Positions 44,577-53,393 of a stretch of DNA of 64,000 bases are shown piece after piece. Source of the stretch: Pseudomonas botevensis (GTDB lineage: Bacteria; Pseudomonadota; Gammaproteobacteria; Pseudomonadales; Pseudomonadaceae). The first letter of the stretch is position 1. Each line of letters starts with the position of its first letter. The position numbers and the translations under genes were made by a program. The DNA is taken from contig NZ_JAHTKI010000003.1 of assembly GCF_019145475.1 (NCBI RefSeq), positions 124,001 to 188,000 on the forward strand, written 5' to 3'. Below the pieces are notes generated by a model. It was not told where the DNA came from. It saw only the letters and a list, made by a program, of their open reading frames with translations, and did not search any database.

Positions 44577-44941
44577 GTCATCGACAGCATCTTGACACCC
44601 TAGAGTTCGACAGGCCTACGACCTTGAAAAACGGGCTATTTGACGGTGATCTTGTGATAATGCTTGACTGTTAAACATTCTGCTTTGGATTCACATAAAG
44701 CAATGAGGCACTGCCACAGGATTGACGGATAATGCTCCTAAATTCTCTATAAGACCTAATAAATTCATCGTGGATTGACATCAGCCTTAATGGCCCTTCG
44801 TTGCGTAGACACCGCGACCGGCCTGTACTGAGTCGGCAGGCGCCGGTCACCACAGGCCGGAGACAATCTAGGCTGCTACTCACCAGTGAGAGTAATCGGG
44901 CAGAATCGAAGACCCTCGTCGTGAACAATAGAGAGAAAATA
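44577..44941. other. Left end of the second element
   Basis: 365 bp without a firm gene. TTGACACCC at 44592 sits next to the hrpB tail as in the first element. A G+C-rich inverted-repeat-like stretch lies at 44815-44875 (CACCGCGACCGGCC ... GGCGCCGGTC). The promoter of the downstream gene should be near 44880-44930. Confidence 0.5.
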
Positions 44942-46489
44942 ATGAGCATAGAAAATGAGCTACTGGCTTTCCTCAGTAGCCAAATCAAGGATGGCTCCAA
45001 CAAGGCGAGAGACATCGAGATTGTCAACCATTATTATGGATTTAATGATTCAGTTTGGCCCACCCTAGATGAGACAGCCAAGAAATTTAACATTGGAACT
45101 AGGGAGCGAGTTAGGCAACTGCTAAACGCCAAGTTCAGGAGCCATGTAGCCCCTGAAAGCATGAAAGCATTGCGTGAAGTTTTGAACATACTAGAATCTA
45201 AAGCATTTTGGGCTCTTTCCGAATTCAAATCTGTAATTTCGACCCATGGATTGGTAGGCGCGACATTTAGCGTAAAAGGCATATTCAACTTAGCAGAAGA
45301 TGTAGGGCTTGAAAATGAATTCGATATTTACACCCCACAACTAAAAAAGGCAACACGAACCTCGATAGAGTCAAGCCAAGAAACCTTCATAATCAAAAAA
45401 ACTAATTTAGCAAGAATAGAGTCCGCACTGAAATCGGCAAAGGATCTACCAGGTCGATGCGGGATCGCAAACTTAAGATATATATCAGAGTTTTTAGGAA
45501 GCGAGTACGAGCACGTAAAAGAAATTATCGCATCAACTCCAACTGCATGGATCAAAAATGACGGCAACCATTTTTGGTATCTCTTCGAAAATAAAGATAA
45601 TACAATCATAAACTACAGCGAGAAAATATTTTCAGCTGTTAATTCTTGCGAATCTAAACGCCTGGCTTCATCGTATCGAAACGCTTTAGATGGTAGAACT
45701 CACAAGCACCCATATCCACCAGAAGAAATAATTCAGGAATACCTTGAAAGCTCAATCTACTTCAAAAATAATTCCGGCCAATTAAAATTTGAAGGGGAGA
45801 CTACCGAACTAAATCAGATAGATGAGGATATTTTCTCCTATTTTTCGGGGCATGCACTAGCTAAATTTCCAGAACTCCGGTCTTACTTGAACTTAAAAGG
45901 GTATGGAGCGGCCCACATATTAAAGGCAATAAGCTCTTCACCTTTGGTGTTTGTGGATAAAAGCAACGGAAGGCAGCACTACACTTACAGCCTTATCGCC
46001 CCTAGAAAAACCGATATTATTAACTCACCATCTTTAGAACGCTATGATACATATTTATCCAGATTGAGAAAGCTGCTAGATACAGGAACGGATAACACCG
46101 TAGAGCAAAACGCACGTAAAGAACAGACAATACTCCAAGCCTGGCTCTTTGAAGATAAAGAACAAGAACAATGCGCCCTTTGCAACTGCAACTACAGCGT
46201 TCGCACTTTAGTTGCCGCACATAAAAAAAATCGTGCAGAGTGCAACGATGCAGAACGACTAGACCCGTATATTGTCATGCCGTTGTGCCTTATGGGATGT
46301 GATTACCTGTACGAGCACATGTACGTTTACATTGATAATGGAGTAATTCGTAAGGGTGTTGACTTAGCAGGCGCCGACTATGAGGCTGCGACGATACAAA
46401 ATCTTGTAGGAAAAAAAGTAGACCCAAGGTGGCTAATGGGCTTGAGCAAATACTTCAGAACACCAACCTATCCGAAAAAAGGCATCTAA
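44942..46489 (+). CDS. Sigma-region-4-like segment plus C-terminal HNH domain, unknown defence-type protein
   Basis: 515 aa. Residues 41-65 (TLDETAKKFNIGTRERVRQL and on) read like the sigma-70 region 4 / promoter -35-binding HTH. The centre is helical and not recognised. Residues ~411-470 hold a degenerate HNH/zinc-ribbon: CALCNC, AAHKKNRAECNDAERLDPY, MPLCLMGCDYLYE, and IDNGVI. ATG 44942 has AGAGAG upstream. The protein stands alone and A+T-rich beside a retron in a defence island. A restriction-like role is inferred from the domains and the neighbourhood; the family as a whole is not one I can name. Confidence 0.6.
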   Translation: MSIENELLAFLSSQIKDGSNKARDIEIVNHYYGFNDSVWPTLDETAKKFNIGTRERVRQLLNAKFRSHVAPESMKALREVLNILESKAFWALSEFKSVISTHGLVGATFSVKGIFNLAEDVGLENEFDIYTPQLKKATRTSIESSQETFIIKKTNLARIESALKSAKDLPGRCGIANLRYISEFLGSEYEHVKEIIASTPTAWIKNDGNHFWYLFENKDNTIINYSEKIFSAVNSCESKRLASSYRNALDGRTHKHPYPPEEIIQEYLESSIYFKNNSGQLKFEGETTELNQIDEDIFSYFSGHALAKFPELRSYLNLKGYGAAHILKAISSSPLVFVDKSNGRQHYTYSLIAPRKTDIINSPSLERYDTYLSRLRKLLDTGTDNTVEQNARKEQTILQAWLFEDKEQEQCALCNCNYSVRTLVAAHKKNRAECNDAERLDPYIVMPLCLMGCDYLYEHMYVYIDNGVIRKGVDLAGADYEAATIQNLVGKKVDPRWLMGLSKYFRTPTYPKKGI

Positions 46490-47034
46490 TTTTTAATCAG
46501 TCTTGACCGCTTTTGGTTGACTGCAGCCCAAAGCGACCTACCGCAACCGCTCCATACCGATCAGCCGACCGAGCATTCTGAAAACACATAGGCGGTTGAC
46601 CTTCCTGGCCAAGTACGATGCAATCGGTAATCACGTGTGTACGATTCAACAGCCTTTATCAAGTCGCTCAAAGCCAGAATATCGAGACCCCTTGAACCAA
46701 CAAAGCCTTGCTTTGTTCGATCACATAGGAAGCTCAAATTTCGAAGACGTTCTAAGAGTCCTATACCACTCAAAGCTAGTAGATCAACAACTGGGAAACC
46801 CACAACATGAATTCTCCTTCCTAAGCAGAAACTGCTACGGCACAGCAGGAAGGTAGTGGCGGACGATTGCAAGGTAAAATTCTTTCTCCGCCAGCATTGC
46901 AGTTGGATCCATTTTTTTGATAGGCTCCGACTTCGGTTTACGGGCAGATTTTGGGTCGCGCATCGCGATCAGTGAAAAAATTATCCGAAAGGATTGCCCT
47001 TGAGATGACTTAGCGATTCTTCGCGGTCCTGGTA
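46490..47034. other. Non-coding region upstream of the retron-type RT
   Basis: 545 bp with no convincing gene. Several hairpins: AACAAAGC-CTT-GCTTTGTT at 46700-46718; CCTTC + CTGCT pairing with AGCAGGAAGG at 46816-46853; TGGCGGA / TCCGCCA at 46857-46893. This is the place to expect a retron msr-msd RNA. None of the hairpins alone identifies it. Confidence 0.5.
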
Positions 47035-47057
47035 ATGCGTAAGAGTGCCCGTAAGCC
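46935..47057 (+). ncRNA. Candidate retron msr-msd RNA bounded by a 12-bp inverted repeat
   Basis: GGTTTACGGGCA at 46935-46946 pairs with TGCCCGTAAGCC at 47046-47057 (11 Watson-Crick pairs and one G-U), like retron a1/a2. Inside are TCGCG-CAT-CGCGA, ATCC-GAAA-GGAT and GCGA-TTCT-TCGC hairpins and a TTAGC. Against it: the right arm overlaps the first codons of the reverse transcriptase and the total length (~123 nt) is short. Low confidence. Confidence 0.3.
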
Positions 47058-48858
47058 ACCTCATTTTCCGGCATGGCAGCAGAGAGTATTGAAGAAGATT
47101 GACGATCTACGCGCAGCAAGAACTAAACCAGATCTTGCCCTGCTGCTGAAAATTGATTCTTCTCATCTCACTAACGTTCTTTACAGATTGAGACCTGAGA
47201 CTCAGTACAAGAGTTTCACTATTCGTAAAAAAAGCGGTGGTGACCGCACTATCCACGCACCATCCGACGAATTGAAGTCCATTCAGAAAGCTCTTTCGAC
47301 TTTACTGCAAGACTGCGCTCAAGAAATTGAAAAGTCAAACGGGCCGAAGTTTAAGTCTACTCTTGCTCATGGCTTTGTCCGAGATCGTTCAATTCTGACG
47401 AACTCAGTGATGCATTTAAATAGAAAAAACGTTCTAAACATTGATTTGAAAGATTTTTTTGATGGCTTTAACTTTGGTAGGGTTCGAGGCTTTTTTATCG
47501 CCAACAGGAATTTCCAGTTACATCCTGAAGTCGCGACGGTAATTGCACAAATTGCTTGCTATGATAATAAACTCCCTCAAGGAAGCCCGTGTTCGCCTGT
47601 TATCACAAATTTGATAACGCACGCACTTGATATTCGCTTGGCATCTCTGGCGAAAGATAACTCGTGCATATACACTAGATATGCTGACGATATAACAATT
47701 TCGAGCCGCGAGAAAGAGTTTCCCTTGACCATAATGGCGGAGGGGGCTAGCAGCTATACCCCAGGTAAACGGTTGCAATTAGAGATTAAGCGCGCTGGAT
47801 TTGAGATTAATCATCCGAAAACAAGAATTCAATACAAGGATTCGCGTCAAGATGTAACGGGGCTGATCGTGAATCGGAAGCCAGGAGTTAAGAGCGAATA
47901 TTGGAGAACTGTGCGATCGCAGTGTCATTCGCTTTTTAATACTGGAGCCTTCAAGGAGGATGTGTCTGGAACTCCAACGGAGGGAAATATTTTTGTCCTT
48001 GAAGGTAAGTTGAACTTTATAGATCAGATTGATTTTTTTAATAGGAAGCGCAATAAGCCGATTCTAAATCCCAATTACGAGCCTTCAAATCATGGCTCTA
48101 ATACGCGGAAACTATTGAGTGGCCGCGAACGCACGCTGAGTCGCTTCCTTTACTATAAGTATTTCTATGGTAATGCTAAGCCAACGGTTGTCTGCGAAGG
48201 CCAGACTGATAACATATATCTGAAAGCAGCAATTAATAGGCTGGCTGTTGGTTACCCTAAGCTGGTTAGGCCAAAAACTGTTGCTGCACCATATGAATTG
48301 CTTGTTCAGTTCATTAACTACACTGGCCGCACTAAGTTTTTGCTTGAGCTTGCAGGCGGAACTGATTATTTAAAAAAGTTTGTCGCCGAGTTTGGTTCTT
48401 ATTTCAAGTCCTACAAAGCTCCAGTTCCGACGCGCCCCGTTATACTAATCCTCGATAACGATGATGGATTTAACGCAATCGAGGGGATTTTGAAGGGCAA
48501 TAAGTATAAGCCAACTATTTTCCCTTCTGGCTTGGCTGCCAATGATTTCAGAAAAGCCGAGTTCATTCACGTAGTTCACAATCTCTATATTGTTCTTACT
48601 CCATTGGCGAAAAGTGGGACGAAGACTTCTATTGAGGATTTGTTTCCTCAAAGCGTCAGGGATACTAAGCTTGGTGAGAAAACCTTCAACAAAGAGAATA
48701 AAATAGATATCATGAAGGAATATGGAAAAGAGTTTTTTGCGACGAAAGTAGTGACTCCCAAAAGGAATGAGATCGACTTTTCAGGTTTCAATATCATACT
48801 GAAAAGATTGGAGCAGTGCATTGAGCATTTCGCTACGATGACGTTGACGAAATCCTGA
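47035..48858 (+). CDS. Retron-type reverse transcriptase fused to a Toprim domain
   Basis: 607 aa. RT part, ~30-340: RTIHAPSDELKSIQK; retron-specific position NAxxH reads NSVMH at 123-127; LNIDLKDFFDGF; LPQGSPCSPVITNL; catalytic YADD at 216-219; and VTG at 274-276, a retron hallmark. Residues ~380-600: Toprim-like VVCEGQTDNIYLKAA (Glu388) and ILILDNDDG (Asp474, Asp476). Single-protein RT-Toprim retrons are described; I recall them as type I-C. The ATG at 47035 lacks a strong ribosome site; TTG 47089 is an alternative. Anti-phage role is inferred from the family. Confidence 0.85.
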   Translation: MRKSARKPPHFPAWQQRVLKKIDDLRAARTKPDLALLLKIDSSHLTNVLYRLRPETQYKSFTIRKKSGGDRTIHAPSDELKSIQKALSTLLQDCAQEIEKSNGPKFKSTLAHGFVRDRSILTNSVMHLNRKNVLNIDLKDFFDGFNFGRVRGFFIANRNFQLHPEVATVIAQIACYDNKLPQGSPCSPVITNLITHALDIRLASLAKDNSCIYTRYADDITISSREKEFPLTIMAEGASSYTPGKRLQLEIKRAGFEINHPKTRIQYKDSRQDVTGLIVNRKPGVKSEYWRTVRSQCHSLFNTGAFKEDVSGTPTEGNIFVLEGKLNFIDQIDFFNRKRNKPILNPNYEPSNHGSNTRKLLSGRERTLSRFLYYKYFYGNAKPTVVCEGQTDNIYLKAAINRLAVGYPKLVRPKTVAAPYELLVQFINYTGRTKFLLELAGGTDYLKKFVAEFGSYFKSYKAPVPTRPVILILDNDDGFNAIEGILKGNKYKPTIFPSGLAANDFRKAEFIHVVHNLYIVLTPLAKSGTKTSIEDLFPQSVRDTKLGEKTFNKENKIDIMKEYGKEFFATKVVTPKRNEIDFSGFNIILKRLEQCIEHFATMTLTKS

Positions 48859-48864
48859 GTTGCA

Positions 48865-48933
48865 TTTCCGTGTTGCTCGATTTTGAGCCTATTAGCTGAC
48901 TGGTGTTGCCGTTATACCCCGTCAACACGGAAA
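48865..48933. repeat. 11-bp inverted repeat after the RT gene
   Basis: TTTCCGTGTTG at 48865-48875 and CAACACGGAAA at 48923-48933, exact inverted copies 47 bp apart, between the convergent RT and coiled-coil genes. It may be a long-loop terminator or a structured RNA end. Confidence 0.5.
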
Positions 48934-48946
48934 CTTTCGAGTAAGC

Positions 48947-49417
48947 TCACGCCGAAGTGAAGCTCATGTCATTGTTATTACGCAGCATGGGTTCGACCTT
49001 CGACGAGCGGCCCGAGCGGCTATCAGCCATCGAGCGTTCCAGTTCACGGACCCGGTGCCACAACTTCATATTCTGAGCCAACACGTTGTCACGCTGTATC
49101 TGAGCGATCGACAGCGTTTTTTCCAGCGTCTCCAGCTGACTTTTCATCTGCCGGATCTGTTTGCCGCTCGATGACCCCGTCCCTTTGCTGGCCTCTGCCC
49201 GAACCGCCTCAATTTGAGCCAGTAGCGGTAAATGCGCTTTACGTGACTTCTTCAGGTAGCCACGGTCAAATCCAGCTTCCAGACTAACTATGCTGGCGGT
49301 GAGTTTCGACAGGTCTAAGCCCACATGCTCAGGCACAATAGGCTTCCCAACCAAGAGGCGCTGTAAGGCTTCCTCGCAAGTGCTCAACCCCTTGCTTGTT
49401 CCGTCACCAGATTTCAT
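48947..49417 (-). CDS. Small coiled-coil protein of the recombinase operon
   Basis: 156 aa. Residues ~75-130 form a coiled coil (QIRQMKSQLETLEKTLSIAQ ... NMKLWHRVRELERSMA). The position, last in an operon of tyrosine recombinases and 2 bp after the previous stop, matches TnpC of Tn554 and the small third protein of trio-type elements such as Gamma-Mobile-Trio (GmtX). No enzymatic motif. Probable DNA-bridging or recombination-directing factor, by analogy only. Confidence 0.65.
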   Translation of the reverse strand: MKSGDGTSKGLSTCEEALQRLLVGKPIVPEHVGLDLSKLTASIVSLEAGFDRGYLKKSRKAHLPLLAQIEAVRAEASKGTGSSSGKQIRQMKSQLETLEKTLSIAQIQRDNVLAQNMKLWHRVRELERSMADSRSGRSSKVEPMLRNNNDMSFTSA

Positions 49418-49419
49418 CG

Positions 49420-51462
49420 TTAAACCTCCACTGAGTCAATCCGGCGGGCTTTGAAGGCGGTTAAACGTTCAATGTCGCCCTTCACAATTTGATATTCGCC
49501 CGAGCCTTCTGCGTAGTTGCACAACTCATCCGTCGCATCCTTAATCGCAGCATCAAGCTTATCGGGCTTGATAATCGCGCCGACGCATGACAGGCATTCC
49601 GTGTAGTCACCGAGCAAGAAATCGTCACAGCGGCCCACCTTTGAACAGCCACCCAACAACGTCGGCCGGTAACTAATTTCACCGTTTTTCACCCGTTGTT
49701 CGGTATCAGCGCGCACATCCTCAATCTGAATCTCACCCGACTTAATTCGCTCTTTCTGTTTCTCCATGTACGAGCCGGTGCCGCCGAACAGCGGTTCCTC
49801 ATCAAACAGAAGATCGGCAATCAACTGGTTCGCCACCGAAATTGGCATGGCCATCTGATACTCGAAGGCGAAGTGATTGCTTGGCAGCACAAAGTCTTTC
49901 TTCTTGTCGTCGTAGTAGCCAAAGACGGTGCGCAGGTTATCGTAGTGATTCGAGTAATAGCGCGCCATTTCAATCGTCATGTGCTTGAACTGCACCCGCA
50001 ACGTCGGCAAAGAAAGAAAACCGCTACTGGTGCCATAGAATGACAGCGAGCGCCGAAACTGATGACTTGTCAACGGCCAGGGCTGGCCGACAGCAAACGC
50101 TGGCTCATTGTAAAAGTCCCGAGAAGGATCGCTCAGCCCCAGTTCCTCTAAGTCCTCTTTCTTGATCAACAGTCGGAGCAGAGCAATCCCTCGTGAATTG
50201 TTAAAATTCGTCACGCCAACCTCGGCTCTGTTCCGCGTATAACAAAGAACGGACGGATTGAGAAACAGCGGGCAGTGGGCATCCAATTCAATTTGGTAGA
50301 GTTTGGCGAGGCCGCGACAGATCGCCTGGGCGACTTCGACCGCCCGGACGACCTCCCCCGGCGCGAACCATGTGCCTTCTTTCTTGTAGCCGGTGAACTT
50401 CGTGGTGGTCGAGAACACGTTCACTGACTGCACCTTATCACGCTCAATGCCCTGATCATCGACAACTGCCTGCCTGACTACTTGATCGGAAAAACAGTGA
50501 TACGGCATACGCATCACCTCCTGATCGCGCATGCCTGTGTAGAGGTGTATCACCATTTTCACCACAGCCTGCATCTGGACCAAGACCCCTTGCAGGCGCC
50601 TTAAATGAGAGCACTCAAACTCACCGGCGAACACTGAGATCAGACCGTGATCCTTGATCGCTTGCGCCATGTCGGGTCGCCAGTTTGCCTTGCCACCGAC
50701 ACCCAGACATCTCTGACGGACATAAGTAATACCGTAATACTCATCAGCAAAGCAGGCGATGAAGGCCTCGAAACGTCCAACACCTAGATAAAGCTGATCG
50801 AGCAGGTCGCCGGTAAGATTGATGAGCTTCAAATAGATTTGAGTCGGAATAACCGGATACTGCTTGTAGTCGGGCCGCTCGCCGTGAAAGTGGTCGGGAT
50901 TAAGCACGGCATAACCCAGCTGTGCTTCGCCCACCCTGGCCAGTCCTTGCAAAATTCCAGCAAGAACCTTTTTACTAAAGCTACTTTGGCCAATAAAAGC
51001 CCCCATATAAACCGGCACGGTAAAGAGCTGTTGTAAGTACAGTACGCCTACCATGGGCTTCTGTTTCTGCTCATAGCAGAACTGAATGGCCACGCGCAGC
51101 ACGACCCAATACTGGTTCAATGTGCTTGCACTTAGTCCACCTCTTCGCCCGCCACCTGCAAAATAGATAATGCAAAACAGCAGATACTTAGCCTCTTCTA
51201 TCAGCGCCTGCTGCTCTGGCCCACTTTCATCAAGCACCGTATCAAAAAGTATTCGGGCGATTTTGTTTGCACTCAGCCGGTAAGGGTTAAAGTCCCAAAC
51301 GGGCTCGCCGTATACCGCCGTGGCGTTGCCGCTCTCATCACGACAAAGAACGAAATCGGGCGCGGGTTTGCCTAGGAGTTGCGACGCTTTATCTGGCTCA
51401 TTGGCCGACAGAAACCGACCGCTGGTAAAAAGACTGCCAATGGACTGGACAACAGCGTTCAA
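49420..51462 (-). CDS. Large tyrosine recombinase/integrase
   Basis: 680 aa. Catalytic residues appear in order: Arg in HLYTGMRDQEVMRM, His-x-x-Arg in PLTSHQFRRSLSFYG, His in FKHMTIEMARYY, and Tyr in YYSNHY region. The C-terminal ~150 residues carry a Cys-rich stretch (GGCSKVGRCDDFLLGDYTEC, LSCVGA) that may bind zinc. Overlaps the upstream gene by 4 bp. One of three recombinases in the operon. Confidence 0.8.
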   Translation of the reverse strand: MNAVVQSIGSLFTSGRFLSANEPDKASQLLGKPAPDFVLCRDESGNATAVYGEPVWDFNPYRLSANKIARILFDTVLDESGPEQQALIEEAKYLLFCIIYFAGGGRRGGLSASTLNQYWVVLRVAIQFCYEQKQKPMVGVLYLQQLFTVPVYMGAFIGQSSFSKKVLAGILQGLARVGEAQLGYAVLNPDHFHGERPDYKQYPVIPTQIYLKLINLTGDLLDQLYLGVGRFEAFIACFADEYYGITYVRQRCLGVGGKANWRPDMAQAIKDHGLISVFAGEFECSHLRRLQGVLVQMQAVVKMVIHLYTGMRDQEVMRMPYHCFSDQVVRQAVVDDQGIERDKVQSVNVFSTTTKFTGYKKEGTWFAPGEVVRAVEVAQAICRGLAKLYQIELDAHCPLFLNPSVLCYTRNRAEVGVTNFNNSRGIALLRLLIKKEDLEELGLSDPSRDFYNEPAFAVGQPWPLTSHQFRRSLSFYGTSSGFLSLPTLRVQFKHMTIEMARYYSNHYDNLRTVFGYYDDKKKDFVLPSNHFAFEYQMAMPISVANQLIADLLFDEEPLFGGTGSYMEKQKERIKSGEIQIEDVRADTEQRVKNGEISYRPTLLGGCSKVGRCDDFLLGDYTECLSCVGAIIKPDKLDAAIKDATDELCNYAEGSGEYQIVKGDIERLTAFKARRIDSVEV

Positions 51463-53393
51463 AATACCACCCCCATTTTTTCATAACGGCTCAGGCGGTT
51501 TTCCCAGAACATCGTGAGTTCACCGTATTCAAACACCTTAGCCTTGATCACTTCGACCAACTGCTTCACCGCATCCGAACGCTCGCCAAGCGCCTCAAGG
51601 ATGAACTCGATTCGGATGGACAATTCCTTGTAGAGCGCTTCAGCATGTGCAGCATCGGGCGCTGCTTTACGCACCGCATTGATCACATACTGCAAGCTCA
51701 CAATCTTGTGTAGGTCTTCTTCATCGTTGTGACAGATATAGTGCTCGCAGTACAAGCAGCCGTACTGGCTGCGGCAGTTCGGCTCTATTGCAACAGCCCC
51801 AAAATCGCGTACAGGGATAGGCTGATTAAACCCGTCACAGTGGCCCGTCGCCATTGCGATCTCTCCCTTTGCGGGCCTCTGGCTGCGCTCACGCACGACT
51901 TGAGCGGCATGATGCATGGCCCGCCAGAACTGTCCGAACTCAGCTGCCTGCTGATCAGGCGTAGCCTCCGAATAAGTCGAAAGATTCACCGCCCGGGTAT
52001 GATTCAAGTTTGCCGCTACCGTGGACGGCGACACGCCAGCGGTGTGCATTCCCAGGCTCTTGTGCTTGCGCATCTTGCGCGGAGAAAGAATCTTCACCTT
52101 AGGGTCGAGGAAGTTGCCGCTGACGGTCCTAAAGAACCGAGACATCATTTCAGTTGTCTTAAAATCAGAAAATTCGTTATCGGTATTTACTCGTTCGCCA
52201 GTCGCGGGCATCGTAAAGAACAACCCCTCATGTGTCGCGCCATTCAGAATCCACTCACGAAGCTTCAGGTACTCCTTGAGCAGCGGCAAACCCGTGTCCC
52301 GCCCGATGTTGTAGAGAGTTGCTTTCCCGCCCGCCCGGAACTTTACAGCCGATAGCTCTTTCGTGATTGGAGACTTCTCAACTTCGAGCGCGTCTGCATA
52401 TCTAAACTGGTCAAACTCGGTCGGAGTAGCGCCTGTGATCATCAAGAAAATATTCGCATAGGCTTTCGCGGCAAGACCTGCCACTTGAAGCCGGTGCCAG
52501 TGGCGCTCATATTCGTTGGCCGAATCCAAGTTCGCCTTTGCGGCTACTAGATCGTGTTCTGCTTCCGATTTATAGAGTCGCCTTCGCCCCTTTTTTTCGC
52601 TAGCTGCCCTCCACTCTTCGAACGTTGCAATCCGTCGCTCGGCGGCATTATATGAAGAAGGCGACTCCTTGAATGGGCCAACCCAACCATGGTTTGATGG
52701 AAACCCAACCACCTCATAATCCCTGATATTCACAACGAAGGGATAGGGCTGCCTGCTCAGGACGAAAGCGCTGCATTGCCGGGCAATGGCCAAACAAGCG
52801 TCCCGGTACACTTCAACATGGGCGTCGCTGGCTGCTTCAGAGCCCTTCTCCGCAATTATCCTGACCGCACCCGCGAGAATATTGTGGCTGTCTTCTGGAT
52901 AAATCAGTTCAATAACTATGGATGCATTGCGCTGATAATTTAGCGCACTTCTAGGCTTCCATGCCTGATGGATTATTTGATGATTCAGGTGCGCAGTATA
53001 GTTTTTATAGGCCTCCTGGGCTTGCGGTGCACTGGCAAACACTTCTCTGTAGCCTTGCGCGTTCAGCCAGTCGATAAAGTATTCGATAATTCTCAATCGC
53101 GCTCGGACACTCGAATCACGCAGACCGACCAAGGACTCTAGTAGTCTCATAACCAATTCACGGCGGTTTTCAACAAAAGACCCAATCACTACCGGAGTGC
53201 CGCGATCATCCCAAACGCTTTCATTCTCACCACGAATTACATACGCGAAACTGCCGATATCAAATGGCTTCTTCATCTCCTTCGGAGACAGTTGCAGGCG
53301 CAAACGCTCAGGCTCGGCAAACTCATGGGTGACTTCACTTAGCGTAATAATCTGCGTATTTGGACGATGCTGGAATTGCTGACGACTATTCAC
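51459..53393 (-). CDS. Large integrase-like protein, partly degenerate catalytic site
   Basis: 644 aa. The C-terminal half has the tyrosine-recombinase outline: FLMITGATPTEFDQFRY where the first catalytic Arg would stand but Thr/Pro is seen; SPRKMRKHKS for the second Arg; and LNHTRAVNLSTYSEAT for His and Tyr. A Cys/His cluster follows (CRSQYGCLYCEHYICH), probably a zinc finger. Overlaps the first recombinase gene by 8 bp. It may be an accessory, not a cutting, subunit. Confidence 0.75.
   Translation of the reverse strand: MNSRQQFQHRPNTQIITLSEVTHEFAEPERLRLQLSPKEMKKPFDIGSFAYVIRGENESVWDDRGTPVVIGSFVENRRELVMRLLESLVGLRDSSVRARLRIIEYFIDWLNAQGYREVFASAPQAQEAYKNYTAHLNHQIIHQAWKPRSALNYQRNASIVIELIYPEDSHNILAGAVRIIAEKGSEAASDAHVEVYRDACLAIARQCSAFVLSRQPYPFVVNIRDYEVVGFPSNHGWVGPFKESPSSYNAAERRIATFEEWRAASEKKGRRRLYKSEAEHDLVAAKANLDSANEYERHWHRLQVAGLAAKAYANIFLMITGATPTEFDQFRYADALEVEKSPITKELSAVKFRAGGKATLYNIGRDTGLPLLKEYLKLREWILNGATHEGLFFTMPATGERVNTDNEFSDFKTTEMMSRFFRTVSGNFLDPKVKILSPRKMRKHKSLGMHTAGVSPSTVAANLNHTRAVNLSTYSEATPDQQAAEFGQFWRAMHHAAQVVRERSQRPAKGEIAMATGHCDGFNQPIPVRDFGAVAIEPNCRSQYGCLYCEHYICHNDEEDLHKIVSLQYVINAVRKAAPDAAHAEALYKELSIRIEFILEALGERSDAVKQLVEVIKAKVFEYGELTMFWENRLSRYEKMGVVF

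Noticed and set aside
46835..46963. Small minus-strand gene (42 aa) divergent from the RT
   Set aside because: It begins MRDPKSARKP, echoing the RT start because of the inverted repeat; no ribosome site of note and no family resemblance, so it is more likely a by-product of the repeat.
42178..48858. Septu-like ATPase/HNH pair plus RT as a single type I-A retron
   Set aside because: Type I-A retrons do use PtuA/PtuB-like effectors, but here the RT lies 2.7 kb away, carries its own Toprim domain, and is separated by another gene and by a stranded hrpB tail that marks two different elements.
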